The position numbers were made by a program, and so were the translations under genes. Positions 9,562 through 19,973 of a DNA stretch of 64,000 bases are shown here, piece after piece; position 1 is the first letter of the stretch; each line of letters starts with the position of its first letter. The stretch is from contig JAGVOQ010000031.1 of the NCBI GenBank assembly GCA_020052645.1, positions 35,818 through 99,817 of the forward strand, read 5' to 3'. Source of the DNA: Candidatus Omnitrophota bacterium (GTDB taxonomy: Bacteria; Omnitrophota; Gorgyraeia; Velamenicoccales; Velamenicoccaceae). The notes beneath the pieces were generated by a model. That model was given only the letters and a program-made list of their open reading frames with translations, had not been told where the DNA came from and made no database searches.

Positions 9562-12328
9562 TTAAGACTCCTTCCAGGCGCTTAATCATGGATTCTAATT
9601 CTTTGAGGCGCTCCTGTTCTTTCGAAACAACCTCACTTGGCGCGCTCTTCACAAAATTTTTATTCGACAATAAACCCTTCTTCTTTTCAGCCTGGCCTTT
9701 CAGTTCGTTAATCTCGCATCCCAGGCGTTCTTTTTCTTTTTTGATATCCACCAATCCTTCTAATAATAAATACACCTGAAGATCTTTATCTATCAAGGCG
9801 CTCAAAGAATTTTTAACAACCTCTTCGTGAGTCGTAATCTCTAAATTTTCGATCAAAGCCAAATGCTTAATCATACCGGATGCAGTCTCGAGCTTTTCCT
9901 TAAATGCCTGACGCGTCCATAAACGAACACTAATTTTTGCCGTTGGAGCCACTTTTAAGTCATGACGCATGAACCGCAATTGAAAAATGATTTCCTGAAC
10001 CCAGCTCATGAGCTTTAAAACTTCTTTATCCGTTTTAAGCTTTTCATACCGAGGCCAAGCCTCAAGGGCGATTGTCCGGTGCCTCTCTTTCATCGGTAGC
10101 TTGCTCGATATCTCATCTGTAATAAACGGCATAAACGGATGCAACAACAAAAGCGTCTTCTTTAAAACATAGAGAAGTACTTCTTGAGTATTTTTTTCAT
10201 CGATCGTCATTTTGGCAATTTCCAAATACCAATCACAAAAAGAATGCCAGAAAAAATTAAACAAAAGATTTACAGCTTCATTAAACTTAAAAGCGTCCAG
10301 GGCCTTTTCCACGCGGCGCGTTGTATCGTTAAGTTCAGAAATAATCCATCTATCCTGAATTTTTAAAGTGCCTTGATCGATGCTCTCTCCCGTAACCCCT
10401 TCCTTTAAATTCATAAGAATAAACCTGGAGGCGTTCCATATTTTATTGGAAAAATTTCTCCCCTGTTCAAAGCGTTCTTTCGATAAAAAAATATCAGAAC
10501 CGCTGGCCGCGATAGCGATAAGGCTAAATCTTAAGGCATCGGTTCCGTAATCGTTAATAACATTCAAAGGATCGATGCTGTTACCTAAAGACTTAGACAT
10601 CTTTCTACCTTCACCATCCCGAACAGTCCCGTGGAGATAAACGTCGCTAAAGGGAACTTTACCCATAAATGCACAACCGGCCATAATCATGCGCGCCACC
10701 CAAAAAAAGATAATTTCCGGCGCTGTAGCCAATGTCGCAGTGGGATAAAAATAATCTAATTCTTTCTGCCTCTCGTTCCACGTTTCACGTTGCACGTCTT
10801 TTTCTTCTGACGTGTTACTTGTAACTTGCGACGTGTGACGTGTAAATGGCCATCCAAATGTCGCGAAAGGCCACAACCATGAAGAAAACCATGTATCAAG
10901 CACGTCCTCATCCTGAAAAATTTCCCTAGAACCGCAGACAGGACACATCTCAGGCGCCACGCGGGAAACGATCACCCCTTCATCAACAGCCAACTTTTGA
11001 CAATCTTTGCAATACCATACAGGCAATCGATGGCCCCACCAGATCTGACGCGAAATACACCAATCTTTAATATTCTCCATCCAGTTGAGATAGACTTTCA
11101 TCCAACGCTTAGGATGAAATTTAATTTCACCTGTCTTAACTGCCTTAAGTGCTGGCATGCTCAAGGGCTTCATCTTAACAAACCACTGCTTGGATAAATA
11201 GGGCTCAACAACAGTATGGCACCTGTAACAATGCCCGACCGCGTGTTTATGAGGCTCAATTTTTTCCAGTAACTTGCGCTCTTTCAAATCTTCGACAATG
11301 GCTTCCCTGGCTTCAAAACGATCCATACCGGCATACGCGCCCGCCAAAGCATTTAAAATCCCATCAGGATTCATGATATTAATAAACTCTAGATTGTGGG
11401 TTTTGCCGACCAGATAATCATTAGGGTCATGCGCCGGCGTCACTTTGACGGCCCCGGTCCCGAATTTTTTGTCCACCATATCGTCAGCAATGATTTCTAT
11501 TTCACGCTCCATTAAAGGCAAAATGATCTTTGATCCGATCAAATGTTTATATCTTTTATCTTTGGGATTGACGGCAACGGCGGTATCACCCAGCATCGTT
11601 TCAGGACGCGTCGTCGCCACCACGATATAGTCAATAGTCGATAGTCTATAGTCGATAGTTTTTTTACTTTTGGCGTGAGACGTGGAACGTGAAACATGAG
11701 GCTGCTTTAACGGATATTTTATATAATAAAGATTTCCCTCGAGCTCATGATGCGGCGCTTCTTCGTCAGCCAGTGCTGTTTGACAACGCGGGCACCAGTT
11801 AATAATATAATCCCCCCGGTAGATCAATCCTTTCTCATACAGTCTAACAAAGACATCGATCACGGCGACGGAATAATCTTCATCCATCGTAAAACGCTCT
11901 CTAGACCAATCACAACTGGCGCCCATGCGCTTGAGTTGGTGAATGATGGTTGAGCCATGTTCTTCTTTCCAATGCCAAACTCGTTTTAAGAAATCCTTCC
12001 TACCTAAATCATGCCGGTTAAGGCTCTCTTTAGCCAATTGTCTCTCAACAACATTTTGAGTCGCAATACCGGCGTGATCTGTCCCAGGCATCCAGAGTGC
12101 TTCATACCCCTGCATACGCCGATAGCGTATAAGAATATCTTGAATAGTATTATTTAAGGCATGGCCCATGTGAAGAATTCCCGTCACATTAGGCGGAGGG
12201 ATGACGATGCAATAAGGTTTCTTCTTCGGGTCAACCGTTGCGTGAAAAACAGAAGGATCCGACCACAAGGCCGTCCATTTTTCTTCCACTTCCTTTGGAT
12301 TATATTGAGGCATTAACTCTTGATTCAT
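9548..12328 (-). CDS. valS: Valyl-tRNA synthetase
   Basis: PPPNVTGILHMGHALNNTIQDIL; MSKSLGNSIDP; VATTRPETMLGDTAVAVNP; probable start MNQELMPQYNPKEVEEKW at 12328. Confidence 0.97.
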   Translation of the reverse strand: MNQELMPQYNPKEVEEKWTALWSDPSVFHATVDPKKKPYCIVIPPPNVTGILHMGHALNNTIQDILIRYRRMQGYEALWMPGTDHAGIATQNVVERQLAKESLNRHDLGRKDFLKRVWHWKEEHGSTIIHQLKRMGASCDWSRERFTMDEDYSVAVIDVFVRLYEKGLIYRGDYIINWCPRCQTALADEEAPHHELEGNLYYIKYPLKQPHVSRSTSHAKSKKTIDYRLSTIDYIVVATTRPETMLGDTAVAVNPKDKRYKHLIGSKIILPLMEREIEIIADDMVDKKFGTGAVKVTPAHDPNDYLVGKTHNLEFINIMNPDGILNALAGAYAGMDRFEAREAIVEDLKERKLLEKIEPHKHAVGHCYRCHTVVEPYLSKQWFVKMKPLSMPALKAVKTGEIKFHPKRWMKVYLNWMENIKDWCISRQIWWGHRLPVWYCKDCQKLAVDEGVIVSRVAPEMCPVCGSREIFQDEDVLDTWFSSWLWPFATFGWPFTRHTSQVTSNTSEEKDVQRETWNERQKELDYFYPTATLATAPEIIFFWVARMIMAGCAFMGKVPFSDVYLHGTVRDGEGRKMSKSLGNSIDPLNVINDYGTDALRFSLIAIAASGSDIFLSKERFEQGRNFSNKIWNASRFILMNLKEGVTGESIDQGTLKIQDRWIISELNDTTRRVEKALDAFKFNEAVNLLFNFFWHSFCDWYLEIAKMTIDEKNTQEVLLYVLKKTLLLLHPFMPFITDEISSKLPMKERHRTIALEAWPRYEKLKTDKEVLKLMSWVQEIIFQLRFMRHDLKVAPTAKISVRLWTRQAFKEKLETASGMIKHLALIENLEITTHEEVVKNSLSALIDKDLQVYLLLEGLVDIKKEKERLGCEINELKGQAEKKKGLLSNKNFVKSAPSEVVSKEQERLKELESMIKRLEGVLSAFK

Positions 12329-12408
12329 AAAATTCAATGAAGATCGAGGTCTTTCTAGGAAGAGAACGCAAAACCTTTCTTTCAAGAACTTCAAACTTCT
12401 TTTAATTT

Positions 12409-12521
12409 ACCCCGTTAGAGAAAGCCGCCGACTTTAGTTGGCGGTTATGCAGCGATAAAGCTATCGGTGGTTTAAGACATCAATCAACGCAACCGTTAGA
12501 GAACGAAGTTCTCTAACGGGG
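12409..12521. repeat. Palindromic element CCCCGTTAGAGAA.../...TTCTCTAACGGGG overlapping the cimA 3' end
   Basis: CCGTTAGAGAA at 12411, 12493 and inverted at 12509-12520; related hairpin at 24966-24998. Confidence 0.8.
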
Positions 12522-14084
12522 CTTACTGTCTTTTAGTAATTTATATTCTATGCTGTCCACAAGGGCCTGCCAGGACGCTTCAATAAGGTTTTCTGAAACA
12601 CCGACTGTTGTCCAAGAGTCCTCTTCATCCTGTGATTGTATGAGAACCCGCACCTTGGCAGCGGTACCTTCTTTTGCGTCTAAAACACGCACCTTATAAT
12701 CAGAAAGATGCATCTTTGAAAGCTTCGGATAGAAACCTTTCAAGGCCTTACGAAGGGCGTTATCCAAAGCGTTTACAGGACCGTCACCCTCACTGGACGT
12801 GTGTTCTTGAACATCTTCAACACGCAGCTTAACGGTTGCTTCCGAATAGATCTTCCCTTTCTCCCTCTTCTCGATAATAACGCGGAAACCTTCCATCTCA
12901 AAAAATTTCTTATACTCTTTCAACGTCTTCTTAACCAGTAATTCAAAGCTGGCATCCGCACCTTCAAATTGATACCCTTCATGCTCCAAATCCTGAAGAA
13001 GTTTAACAATTTTCTTTGTCTCCGGAGAATCTTTCTTCAATTCCAATTTCAACTCTTCAGCCTTCATTAAAACAGGAGACTTCCCCGCAAGCTCGGAAAC
13101 AAGCATCCTGCGAGAATTTCCTATCAAGGCAGGATCCATGTGTTCGTAACTTAAAGAATTTTTCAACATGGCATTAATATGCACGCCTGCTTTGTGGGCA
13201 AAAGCGGACTTGCCTACAAACGGCTGATTATCCGCCTGCTTCATATTGCTGATTTCACTGACGAACCTCGATACTTCCGTTAATTCGCGCAAATTATCAT
13301 CACTGATACAATCTTTTTTTAATTTCAATTTTAAAATACTGATGATCGGGACAAGGTCCGCATTTCCGCAACGCTCACCGTATCCATTAATCGTCCCCTG
13401 CACCTGGACGCACCCTGCCTCAACCGCTGCCACTGAATTAGCAATCGCTAAACCGCAATCATTATGCGTGTGAATCCCTAGGGGGATTTTCACGGCCTCT
13501 TTCACCTTTCGAATAATTGAAATAATTTCTGACGTCAGTGTGCCACCATTGGTATCACAAAGACAGATAAGCCTCGCGCCACTCACCTCTGCGGCATGAA
13601 GTGTTTTTAAAGCATACTCGGGATTACTTTTATACGCGTCGAAGAAATGCTCTGCATCATAAATAACTTCGCACTTTTCAGCCTTTAAATATTTTACCGA
13701 ATCCCTGATCATCTCCAGGTTTTCTTCAAGAGTTACTTTTAAAACATCATGCACATGCAGATCCCAGGTTTTCCCAAAAATCGTCACGACCGGCGCGCCT
13801 GATTCCACCAGGCTTTTTAATCCATGATCCTCAGACGCGCGTACGCCAGCTTTGCGCGTTGAGCCAAAAGCCACGAGCTTCGAATTTTTAAGCGGGTTTT
13901 TTTTGAATTCAGAAAAAAAAGACTTATCTTTAGGGTTTGACCCCGGATAACCGCCTTCGACATAATGGATCCCCATCTCATCCAGTTTCCTGGCGATTCG
14001 GACTTTGTCAAAAACAGAATAAGAAATCCCTTCGGATTGCGAACCATCACGCAATGTTGTGTCATACAATTCGATTTTATACAT
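12513..14084 (-). CDS. cimA: Citramalate synthase (DRE-TIM family)
   Basis: LYDTTLRDGSQSEGISYSVFDKVRIARKLDEMGIHYVEGGYPGSNPKD; LmbR/CimA C-terminal domain. Confidence 0.9.
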   Translation of the reverse strand: MYKIELYDTTLRDGSQSEGISYSVFDKVRIARKLDEMGIHYVEGGYPGSNPKDKSFFSEFKKNPLKNSKLVAFGSTRKAGVRASEDHGLKSLVESGAPVVTIFGKTWDLHVHDVLKVTLEENLEMIRDSVKYLKAEKCEVIYDAEHFFDAYKSNPEYALKTLHAAEVSGARLICLCDTNGGTLTSEIISIIRKVKEAVKIPLGIHTHNDCGLAIANSVAAVEAGCVQVQGTINGYGERCGNADLVPIISILKLKLKKDCISDDNLRELTEVSRFVSEISNMKQADNQPFVGKSAFAHKAGVHINAMLKNSLSYEHMDPALIGNSRRMLVSELAGKSPVLMKAEELKLELKKDSPETKKIVKLLQDLEHEGYQFEGADASFELLVKKTLKEYKKFFEMEGFRVIIEKREKGKIYSEATVKLRVEDVQEHTSSEGDGPVNALDNALRKALKGFYPKLSKMHLSDYKVRVLDAKEGTAAKVRVLIQSQDEEDSWTTVGVSENLIEASWQALVDSIEYKLLKDSKPR

Positions 14085-14112
14085 TGTGCACCTTTCCCTC
14101 CACGCTATTCTT

Positions 14113-15324
14113 TCAACCTAAACCAAATTTTGCATGAATCGATCGAACAGCCTTTTCCGCATTCTTCTTTTTAATAATACAGGAAATACTGATCTCAGAA
14201 GTCGTTATCATATCAATATTGATTTTTTTCTCTGCCAAGGCCTCAAACATTTTCGCAGCAACACCTGTGTGCGTTTTCATGCCGACGCCAACAATAGAAA
14301 CGCGTGCGATATCCCTGTCTTCTATGATTCTGCCTGCTTTGATTTTTTTCGTAAAAACCTGCATCAAACCCTTTGCCTTCGATAAATCGGCCAAAGGAAC
14401 GGTAAACGACACATCCGTCGTTCCGGTACGGCTGACATTCTGAACAATCGTATCAACATTAACGCCATTTTTTGCGATTTCCTTAAATAGCTTCGCCGCG
14501 ATGCCCGGTTTATCAAGAACATCACAAATGGTGATCTTAGCTTCATTTCTATTTAACGTTACGCCACTGATAACAAAATCTTCCATTTTATCCGCCTCCT
14601 TTAAAATCATCGTTCCTTCTTCTTGATTAAAACTTGATCTCACATGGATAGGAATATCAAATTTCTTAGCCACTTCAATGGAACGCGCCTGCATCACCTG
14701 TGCTCCCAAAGAAGCCATTTCCAACATCTCATCATACGTGATTGATTTAAGTTTTTTTGCATTCGAAACAATCCGCGGATCCGTCGTATAAACCCCTTCA
14801 ACATCCGTATAAATCTCGCAAAGATCTGCATGCAGGGCCTTCGCAAGAGCCACAGCCGTTAAATCCGATCCACCACGGCCTAAAGTCGTAATATCCTGAT
14901 CCGCGTTTACGCCCTGGAAACCTGCCACGATTACAACCTTGCCTTCGTTAAGTGCTTGACGGATCCTGTCACCCGAAATATCTAAAATCTTGGCTTTTGT
15001 GTGTATTTTATCTGTTTGAATACCCACTTGCGCGCCGGTAAAAGAAATGGCCCTGACCCTAAGTTTCTCAATAGCCATCGCCAAAAGCGCACAGGAGATT
15101 TGCTCGCCTGTTGAAAGAAGCATATCCATTTCACGCGCCGGCGGCGCATTCGTGATTTGCTCTGATAAAGCAATCAGATCATCCGTCGTATCGCCAAGAG
15201 CAGATACAACCACAACCAGACTGAATCCTTTTTTTCTATAGGAAACAACTCTTTCGGCCACTCTTTTAATGCGCTCAACATCAGCAACAGAACTCCCTCC
15301 AAATTTTTGAACAAGAATCTTCAT
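14113..15324 (-). CDS. lysC: Aspartate kinase
   Basis: MKILVQKFGGSSVADVERIKRVAERVV; two ACT regions; start at 15324. Confidence 0.96.
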   Translation of the reverse strand: MKILVQKFGGSSVADVERIKRVAERVVSYRKKGFSLVVVVSALGDTTDDLIALSEQITNAPPAREMDMLLSTGEQISCALLAMAIEKLRVRAISFTGAQVGIQTDKIHTKAKILDISGDRIRQALNEGKVVIVAGFQGVNADQDITTLGRGGSDLTAVALAKALHADLCEIYTDVEGVYTTDPRIVSNAKKLKSITYDEMLEMASLGAQVMQARSIEVAKKFDIPIHVRSSFNQEEGTMILKEADKMEDFVISGVTLNRNEAKITICDVLDKPGIAAKLFKEIAKNGVNVDTIVQNVSRTGTTDVSFTVPLADLSKAKGLMQVFTKKIKAGRIIEDRDIARVSIVGVGMKTHTGVAAKMFEALAEKKINIDMITTSEISISCIIKKKNAEKAVRSIHAKFGLG

Positions 15325-15352
15325 TTTCCTACCCTCTTTTTTTAAAAACAAA

Positions 15353-16543
15353 TTATTTTAAAAATACATCCATCAGCTGATAGCCTTCAAAAAAAACGTT
15401 GCTCTTTTTAGCTTCAGCTTCGCTAAACTGACAAAAGCCATTTTGATTGATGCCATGCCCCATCATCGCTACACATACAGGATCAGAGATATGTTTACGC
15501 TGATTCACCGGCGTTGCGTGATCAGGTAAAACAACAACGCGAAAATCATCTCTTGTTTTAAAATGTTTAAGCACTGAGCCGACAATGATCTTATCAAATC
15601 GTTCGATAGCTGTAATCTTATTACGCAAATCACCGTTGTGCCCGGCTTCATCGGTCGCCTCTACATGCACAAAAACAAAATCGTTCTTCTCTAAAACTTT
15701 TAAGGCGGCTTGGGCCTTACCTTCATAATTCGTATCATAATAGCCCGTGGCCCCTTCTACATCAATAACATCCAAACCAATAATAATCCCAATACCTTTA
15801 ATCAGGTCTACCGCGGAAATCACCGCACCTGTCAGGCCGAATTTTTCTTTAAAAGTCGGCATCGTGGGCTTTTGACCCTGTCCCCAGAGCCAAATCATAT
15901 TTGCCGGATTTTCTTTTAAATCGATCCTCACTTTATTGATCTCATGAGGAGGTAGAATGCTGCGAGACCGTTCCATCAAATCAAGCAGCGGCTCAACACC
16001 TCTACCTTTAGGTAAATGTTTTCTAATCAACTGCGTCAAAATATCATGCGGCGGCATACAGACCACATTGATCAATTCCTGGACGCGATCAGTCTTTATT
16101 ACCAAAAGATGTCTATAGCTAACCCCTGGATAAAATTTGACCTGAGCTGAGCCAAGATTTTTATTTAGAGTAGCGATGAGCGTCGCGGCTTCATTGGATG
16201 AAATATGGCCTGCGCTATAATCAGCCATTTTATCATCTGACACCGTTATGAGATTACATCGAAAAGCAACTTCGTCTTTTTCTAAGTCAACACCTAGGTG
16301 AGCGGCTTCCAAAGGAGCGCGGCCTGAATAATATTTTAAAGGATCATAGCCAAGAATGGAAAGATTCGCAACATCTGATGCCGGAGATAAACGCGACGGT
16401 ATTGTCCTTGCCTGAGCTAAGAGGCCATTTTTGACGATTGAATCCATACAAGGAGTATCGGCAACTTCAAGGGGAGTTTTTCCTCCGAGCTGTTCCATGG
16501 GCTCATCCGCCATGCCATCAGGGACAAGCACAATATATTTCAT
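15353..16543 (-). CDS. ApgM-like metalloenzyme (cofactor-independent phosphoglycerate mutase family / proposed homoserine kinase)
   Basis: MKYIVLVPDGMADEPMEQLGGKTPLEVADTPCMDSI; SDVANLSILGYDPLKYYSGRAPLEAAHLGV; located in threonine cluster. Confidence 0.88.
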   Translation of the reverse strand: MKYIVLVPDGMADEPMEQLGGKTPLEVADTPCMDSIVKNGLLAQARTIPSRLSPASDVANLSILGYDPLKYYSGRAPLEAAHLGVDLEKDEVAFRCNLITVSDDKMADYSAGHISSNEAATLIATLNKNLGSAQVKFYPGVSYRHLLVIKTDRVQELINVVCMPPHDILTQLIRKHLPKGRGVEPLLDLMERSRSILPPHEINKVRIDLKENPANMIWLWGQGQKPTMPTFKEKFGLTGAVISAVDLIKGIGIIIGLDVIDVEGATGYYDTNYEGKAQAALKVLEKNDFVFVHVEATDEAGHNGDLRNKITAIERFDKIIVGSVLKHFKTRDDFRVVVLPDHATPVNQRKHISDPVCVAMMGHGINQNGFCQFSEAEAKKSNVFFEGYQLMDVFLK

Positions 16544-17184
16544 AGACCCACCCTTTTCTCTAAGCAGCGTATTAATTTTTTAGCCATCTCAGCCCTGGAA
16601 TACGACGCGGCTAAAATATTTTTTTTATCCATAACAAAACCAAGATACCCACGCGGCCCGAACATATTAGCGACAACCAGGTCCGCTCCATGAGCCTTCA
16701 TCGCGTTTGACGCCCTTTTCTTTAAAAGACAAGATGAAATACCCGACTCCAGCTTAAACATCACTAAAAAAGCTTTTGGATTTAAACGCCGGATCTTATC
16801 GATTATTTTTGGTGCCTGCTTCAAATTCAAAATCAGTTTCTTCTTTTTTGAGACCATCTTGCCCGGAGTCCGTTTTACGACATAATCACTGACTGCCGCA
16901 CAATGAAGAATGATATCGTATTTTGTTTTTTTAAGTTCACGGCTGACTAACCTAAAAAAATCATTAAAATATTTAAACGAAGAGATCCTGGCACGGCCTA
17001 AATAATCTATAGGCCCCACTGGGCCTAAAAATAAATCTACCCGAGCGCCGGCATCTTCGGCAGTTTTCGCCAACAGCAACCCCAGCGCGCCACTGGAAAC
17101 ATTGCTGATCACACGCACGTCATCTAAAGGAATCCACGTAGGACCAGCGGTGATCAAGATTTTTTTATTTTTTAAAGATCCCAT
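16540..17184 (-). CDS. coaB: Stand-alone phosphopantothenoylcysteine synthetase (CoaB domain of the Dfp family)
   Basis: KKILITAGPTWIPLDDVRVISNVSSGALGLLLAKTAEDAGARVDLFLGP; no CoaC decarboxylase domain. Confidence 0.8.
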   Translation of the reverse strand: MGSLKNKKILITAGPTWIPLDDVRVISNVSSGALGLLLAKTAEDAGARVDLFLGPVGPIDYLGRARISSFKYFNDFFRLVSRELKKTKYDIILHCAAVSDYVVKRTPGKMVSKKKKLILNLKQAPKIIDKIRRLNPKAFLVMFKLESGISSCLLKKRASNAMKAHGADLVVANMFGPRGYLGFVMDKKNILAASYSRAEMAKKLIRCLEKRVGL

Positions 17185-17189
17185 TTTTT

Positions 17190-17410
17190 AGGTTTCTTAA
17201 AGTTCCATTAAGTTCCGTAAGGTTTCATAAAGTTACTTTAAAAAATGTGGAACCCCACGGGTTTACGCCCGTGGCACCTTTCTTTTTAAAGATTCCTCCC
17301 GTTGGGCGGAATCCTGCCCGAACGCCATTCATCTACGGCTTTACAACCGTGGCGTTCTGGATGCAGGACACCTTCAAAGAGCATAAAGCAACATAAAGAA
17401 ACCTTCGCAA
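17190..17410. repeat. 10-bp-period inverted array element
   Basis: TTTCTTAAAG|TTCCATTAAG|TTCCGTAAGG|TTTCATAAAG|TTACTTTAAA versus AGCATAAAGC|AACATAAAGA|AACCTTCGC|AACATT; internal CCACGGGTTTACGCCCGTGG hairpin. Confidence 0.75.
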
Positions 17411-17416
17411 CATTAA

Positions 17417-18487
17417 TCAAAATCCTATCGCCTTTAAAATTGATTTTAACTCCGGCTTAAGCACTTTAGGACGTTTAATTGACTGAATAGCTCTATCAGG
17501 GTCTTTAAGACCATGCCCTGTTAAGATACAAACAATTTTTGTGCTCTCGCGGTTAACTTTTTCTTTTTTAAAAAATCCTCTTTGGGCTAACTTTAAAATA
17601 CCTGCCACAGAAGCCGCGGAAGCAGGCTCAACAAAAACCCCTTCGTAACGAGCTAAAATCTTATATGCATCTAAAATTTCTTTGTCTGTCACCGACTCAA
17701 TGAGCCCTCTTGATTCATCACGCGCCAAGACAGCCTGCTTCCAACTGGCAGGATTGCCGATTTTTATGGCTGTCGCTATTGTTTGTGGCGCTTTAATAAT
17801 CTTATCTTTTACGATCGGCGCAGAACCCGCCGCTTGAAATCCAAGCATTCGAGGCAACTCTCCTGAAATTAAACCCGTCTGCTTATATTCCTTGTACCCT
17901 TTCCAATAAGCGGTAATATTACCTGCATTACCAACAGGGATGGCATGATATTGCGGCGCGCCTTCCAAATCATCACAAATCTCAAAAGCACCGGTCTTCT
18001 GGCCTTCGATGCGATAAGGATTTAATGAATTCACCAACGTAATCGGATACTTCGATGTAATATCGCGCACTAAATTCAATGCATCGTCAAAATTTCCTTT
18101 GATGGCCAAAACCGTCGCCCCATGAATCAAAGCCTGAGCGAGCTTACCCATAGCGATAGCGCCATAAGGAAGCAAGACAACACACTTCAACCCCGCGCGA
18201 GCTGAATATGCAGCAGCCGAAGCAGAAGTATTTCCCGTCGAAGCGCACATAACGACTTTTGAGCCCTCTTCTTTGGCCTTAGAAATCGCCATGGTCATGC
18301 CGCGGTCTTTAAATGAGCCCGTCGGATTCATCCCGTCATATTTTAAATAAACGCGACAGCCGACATTTTCACTTATAAAAGGAGAAAAGATCAAGGGTGT
18401 GTGCCCTTCATTAAGGCTCACAACCGGCGTCATCTCCGTTACCGGTAAAAATTTTCTATAATGATGGATCAGCCCTTTCCAACTCAT
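17417..18487 (-). CDS. thrC: Threonine synthase
   Basis: [53 protein letters not shown]. Confidence 0.96.
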   Translation of the reverse strand: MSWKGLIHHYRKFLPVTEMTPVVSLNEGHTPLIFSPFISENVGCRVYLKYDGMNPTGSFKDRGMTMAISKAKEEGSKVVMCASTGNTSASAAAYSARAGLKCVVLLPYGAIAMGKLAQALIHGATVLAIKGNFDDALNLVRDITSKYPITLVNSLNPYRIEGQKTGAFEICDDLEGAPQYHAIPVGNAGNITAYWKGYKEYKQTGLISGELPRMLGFQAAGSAPIVKDKIIKAPQTIATAIKIGNPASWKQAVLARDESRGLIESVTDKEILDAYKILARYEGVFVEPASAASVAGILKLAQRGFFKKEKVNRESTKIVCILTGHGLKDPDRAIQSIKRPKVLKPELKSILKAIGF

Positions 18488-18488
18488 G

Positions 18489-19781
18489 TTAAATATCCTC
18501 CATGCGAATCTTCACGGTACGTCCTTTAACAATCGCCAAGCGATCGATATCCGCAAGAGCCTCCCACAAATCTTTTTCTCTCGAATGATGAGTGATCATC
18601 ACTACAGGCACGAACTTAGCCCTGCGCCGTTCTTTCTGGCCTACTTGGGCAATACCTATCCGATGCTTGCCTAAAATCCCTGAAATTTTAGCCAGAATAC
18701 CAGGCTTATCTATGGCCAAAAATCTTAAGTAATACCGACTGACAATATCCTGCATGCGCCGGACTTTTTTAACACGCGGTATTGAAACCAATTTACAAGA
18801 ATTATCGTCTTGAACCTCTCGGCCTAAATCAACCAAGTCACTGACAACCGCTGATGCGGTCGGAAGCTGACCGGCACCGCGACCATAAAAAAGCATGTCC
18901 CCTACAAGATCTCCACGGAACATAACCGCATTAAAAACACCGTTGACAGCGGCCAACATATGATTCTTCGGCAAAAGGGTCGGATGAACACGGGCTTCCA
19001 CATCATCGCCGATCTTTTTCGCAATAGCCAATGGCTTGATCACCAGTCCCATTTCATCAGCATATTTGACATCCAACTCAGAAATATCAGAAATACCTTC
19101 ACAAAATACTTGTTCCAAAGGAATCAACCGGGCAAATAATAAATAGCACAAAATCACTAATTTATGAGCGGCATCAATACCTTCAATATCTAAACGTGAG
19201 TTTCTTTCAGCATATCCTTTTTTCTTAGCACGAGCGAGAGCCTCTGAAAATGTAAGCGACTCCTCTCTCATCTTGGTTAAGAGATAATTAGAAGTTCCAT
19301 TGATGATGCCAAAGATAGAATCTACTCGATTCGAGACCAATCCTTCACGAAGTGCTTTGATAATAGGGATCCCTCCACAAACAGAAGCCTCAAATTTTAA
19401 CTGCTTATGATATTTTCTGGCAACCTGGAGAATCTCGCTTATGTCAGTTGCCAGGAGCGCTTTATTAGCGGTTACGACATGTTTATTATTTTTTAACGCA
19501 CCTAAAATCAATTCTTTAGCTGGATGATGGCCGCCGATAAGTTCCACAACAACATCGATTTTTTCATGACGAAGCACATCGAGAGGATTCGCAGTAAAGA
19601 TTGACGCCGGAAGCTTAAGTTTCTTTGCCTGCGCGCGCCTGACATCACAAGCCAAAACCAGATGAACATCCACGCCTGACCGCTGCAATATAAACTGACG
19701 GCGTTCACGCAAAACTTTCACAACTCCTGCCCCAATTGTTCCCAATCCGATAATTCCTACATTAATTCTTTTCACTGGCAA
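18489..19781 (-). CDS. hom: Homoserine dehydrogenase
   Basis: [55 protein letters not shown]-terminal ACT. Confidence 0.97.
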   Translation of the reverse strand: MPVKRINVGIIGLGTIGAGVVKVLRERRQFILQRSGVDVHLVLACDVRRAQAKKLKLPASIFTANPLDVLRHEKIDVVVELIGGHHPAKELILGALKNNKHVVTANKALLATDISEILQVARKYHKQLKFEASVCGGIPIIKALREGLVSNRVDSIFGIINGTSNYLLTKMREESLTFSEALARAKKKGYAERNSRLDIEGIDAAHKLVILCYLLFARLIPLEQVFCEGISDISELDVKYADEMGLVIKPLAIAKKIGDDVEARVHPTLLPKNHMLAAVNGVFNAVMFRGDLVGDMLFYGRGAGQLPTASAVVSDLVDLGREVQDDNSCKLVSIPRVKKVRRMQDIVSRYYLRFLAIDKPGILAKISGILGKHRIGIAQVGQKERRRAKFVPVVMITHHSREKDLWEALADIDRLAIVKGRTVKIRMEDI

Positions 19782-19973
19782 AACCTCCTAACATGCGGTC
19801 TTATTTATAAAAACGTGTTGATCATAGCATAAGACTATAACGTCCTAGGCCAACAAAAAAAGACCTAAAAACACGGCTCCGTCTTCGCTCGCATGGCCCG
19901 CGCCAAATAATCACTGGCCTTTGTTAAAATGCAATGATATGTCTGAAATTAATCCCGCGGCGCCGTTTAAAAG

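Noticed and set aside
10774-10843. CRISPR-like array
   Set aside because: Units are contiguous 7-mers without spacers; no cas genes in the window
13817-14065. 82-aa same-strand ORF inside cimA
   Set aside because: Out-of-frame overlap with a well-supported CDS
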